This document shows positions 63,568-64,000 of a DNA stretch of 64,000 nucleotides, piece by piece. Under the pieces are notes generated by a model. The model was not told where the DNA came from. It ran no database searches and saw only the letters and a list, made by a program, of their open reading frames with translations. Numbering within the stretch: the first letter of the stretch is position 1; every line of letters starts with the position of its first letter. The stretch comes from Metabacillus arenae (lineage in GTDB: Bacteria > Bacillota > Bacilli > Bacillales > Bacillaceae). Both the position numbers and the translations under genes were made by a program. The DNA lies in assembly GCF_014773385.1 (NCBI RefSeq), contig NZ_JACXAI010000009.1:1-64000 (forward strand). Reading direction: 5' to 3'.

Positions 63568-64000
63568 ATGGTACAAGCAGGATTAGTATTAGAAGGAGGC
63601 GGAATGAGGGGAGTATATACTGCCGGAGTTTTAGAATACTTCCTTGAAAATGACTTGTCCTTTCCTTATCTAATAGGGGTTTCGGCAGGTGCCTGCATGG
63701 CTGCCTCTTATTTATCTAAACAAAAAGGCAGGAACAAAAAAGTAAATATAGAACTTGTTTCACATCCGAAGTATCTTTCATTCAACAATTATTTAAGATA
63801 CAGGCAATTATTTGGAATGGATTTTTTATTTGATGAAATTCCCAATAAAATTGTTCCATATGATTTTGAAGCTTTTCGAAATTCAGGTTCATCCTTTGTC
63901 GTAGGAACAACGGATATTGAGACAGGAGAGCCTGTTTATTTTAATGAGTGGGAAACAAGCAATGATTTATTAACGGCAATCAGAGCTTCGAGCTCATTGC
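63568..64000 (+). CDS. Patatin-like phospholipase, cut by the window edge
   Basis: First 144 residues only. ATG 63568 after AGAGGAG. Oxyanion motif LEGGGMRGVYTAGVLEYF and nucleophile elbow GVSAGACMAAS (Ser) are present; the catalytic Asp would lie beyond 64000. Bacterial patatin family, YjjU-like; no signal peptide. Expected to hydrolyse acyl ester bonds of lipids in the cytoplasm. Confidence 0.88.
   Translation, partial: MVQAGLVLEGGGMRGVYTAGVLEYFLENDLSFPYLIGVSAGACMAASYLSKQKGRNKKVNIELVSHPKYLSFNNYLRYRQLFGMDFLFDEIPNKIVPYDFEAFRNSGSSFVVGTTDIETGEPVYFNEWETSNDLLTAIRASSSL

Overview
The window is chromosomal DNA from a spore-forming, flagellated, low-GC Gram-positive bacterium of the Bacillaceae (Bacillus in the broad sense). 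Strong AAGGAGG-type ribosome binding sites, frequent TTG/GTG starts, sigma-A promoters, CtsR and LutR operators, S-box and preQ1 riboswitches, sporulation kinases and Spo0E all point there. Gene order follows the ktrD - ykrP - kinE - mtn - ykvA - spo0E - kinD - mhqR - motAB - clpE - ykvI - queCDEF - ykvR - ykvS segment of the Bacillus subtilis chromosome, with insertions (lutR-lutABC, glcDF, fosB, aldo/keto reductases, an M3 peptidase and others) and some losses (ogt, mtnX). No prophage, plasmid or complete mobile element is visible.

Layout. 1-645: satellite-like repeat array. 0.7-9.5 kb: CdaR-type regulator, KtrD potassium channel subunit, MecA-like PBP (pbpC), a cluster of very small conserved genes, a B12-binding radical SAM enzyme. 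9.7-13.7 kb: LutR and the lutABC L-lactate operon, with a LutR operator, sigma-A promoter and probable cre site. 13.8-19.6 kb: YkrP acyltransferase, KinE, an ArsR/DUF2087 regulator with a tandem palindromic operator, DUF3231 and WGxxGxxG proteins. 20-22.7 kb: glycolate oxidase glcDF. 23-31.2 kb: methionine salvage (mtnA, mtnK, mtnU, mtnE, mtnW, mtnB, mtnD) with two SAM-I riboswitches; mtnX is missing from its usual place. 31.5-38.7 kb: decapeptide-repeat protein, spore-coat-like protein, DJ-1/PfpI protein, FosB, YkvA, Spo0E, ZIP transporter, aldo/keto reductase, KinD. 38.9-48.7 kb: 5'-nucleotidase, MhqR, AraC regulator with divergent sugar-type oxidoreductases, motAB under a sigma-D promoter, M3 peptidase, phospholipase A2-like mini-protein. 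49.2-58.7 kb: ClpE with CtsR boxes, YkvI, phosphoesterase, HAD protein, membrane proteins, preQ1 riboswitch and queCDEF. 58.8-64 kb: decayed IS200 tnpA, YkvR, LLM oxidoreductase, a frameshifted acetyltransferase, a YocH-like 3D-domain protein, a second satellite-like array, YkvS and the start of a patatin-like lipase.

How the genes work together. The mtn genes recycle methylthioribose to methionine under SAM control; lutABC and glcDF oxidise lactate and glycolate; queCDEF makes preQ1 for queuosine tRNA under preQ1 control; KinE, KinD and Spo0E feed or drain the sporulation phosphorelay.

Most unusual content. The intergenic DNA carries several families of short iterated sequences. One is a 21-bp-phased TCGCKCATAG array with a higher-order (102/113-bp, dimeric) structure at both ends of the window. 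A second is an exactly 20-bp-phased GTGCAA array in three places. There are also long palindromic elements of about 180 bp and a 21-bp palindrome found three times. I recognise none of these as a system with a known function.
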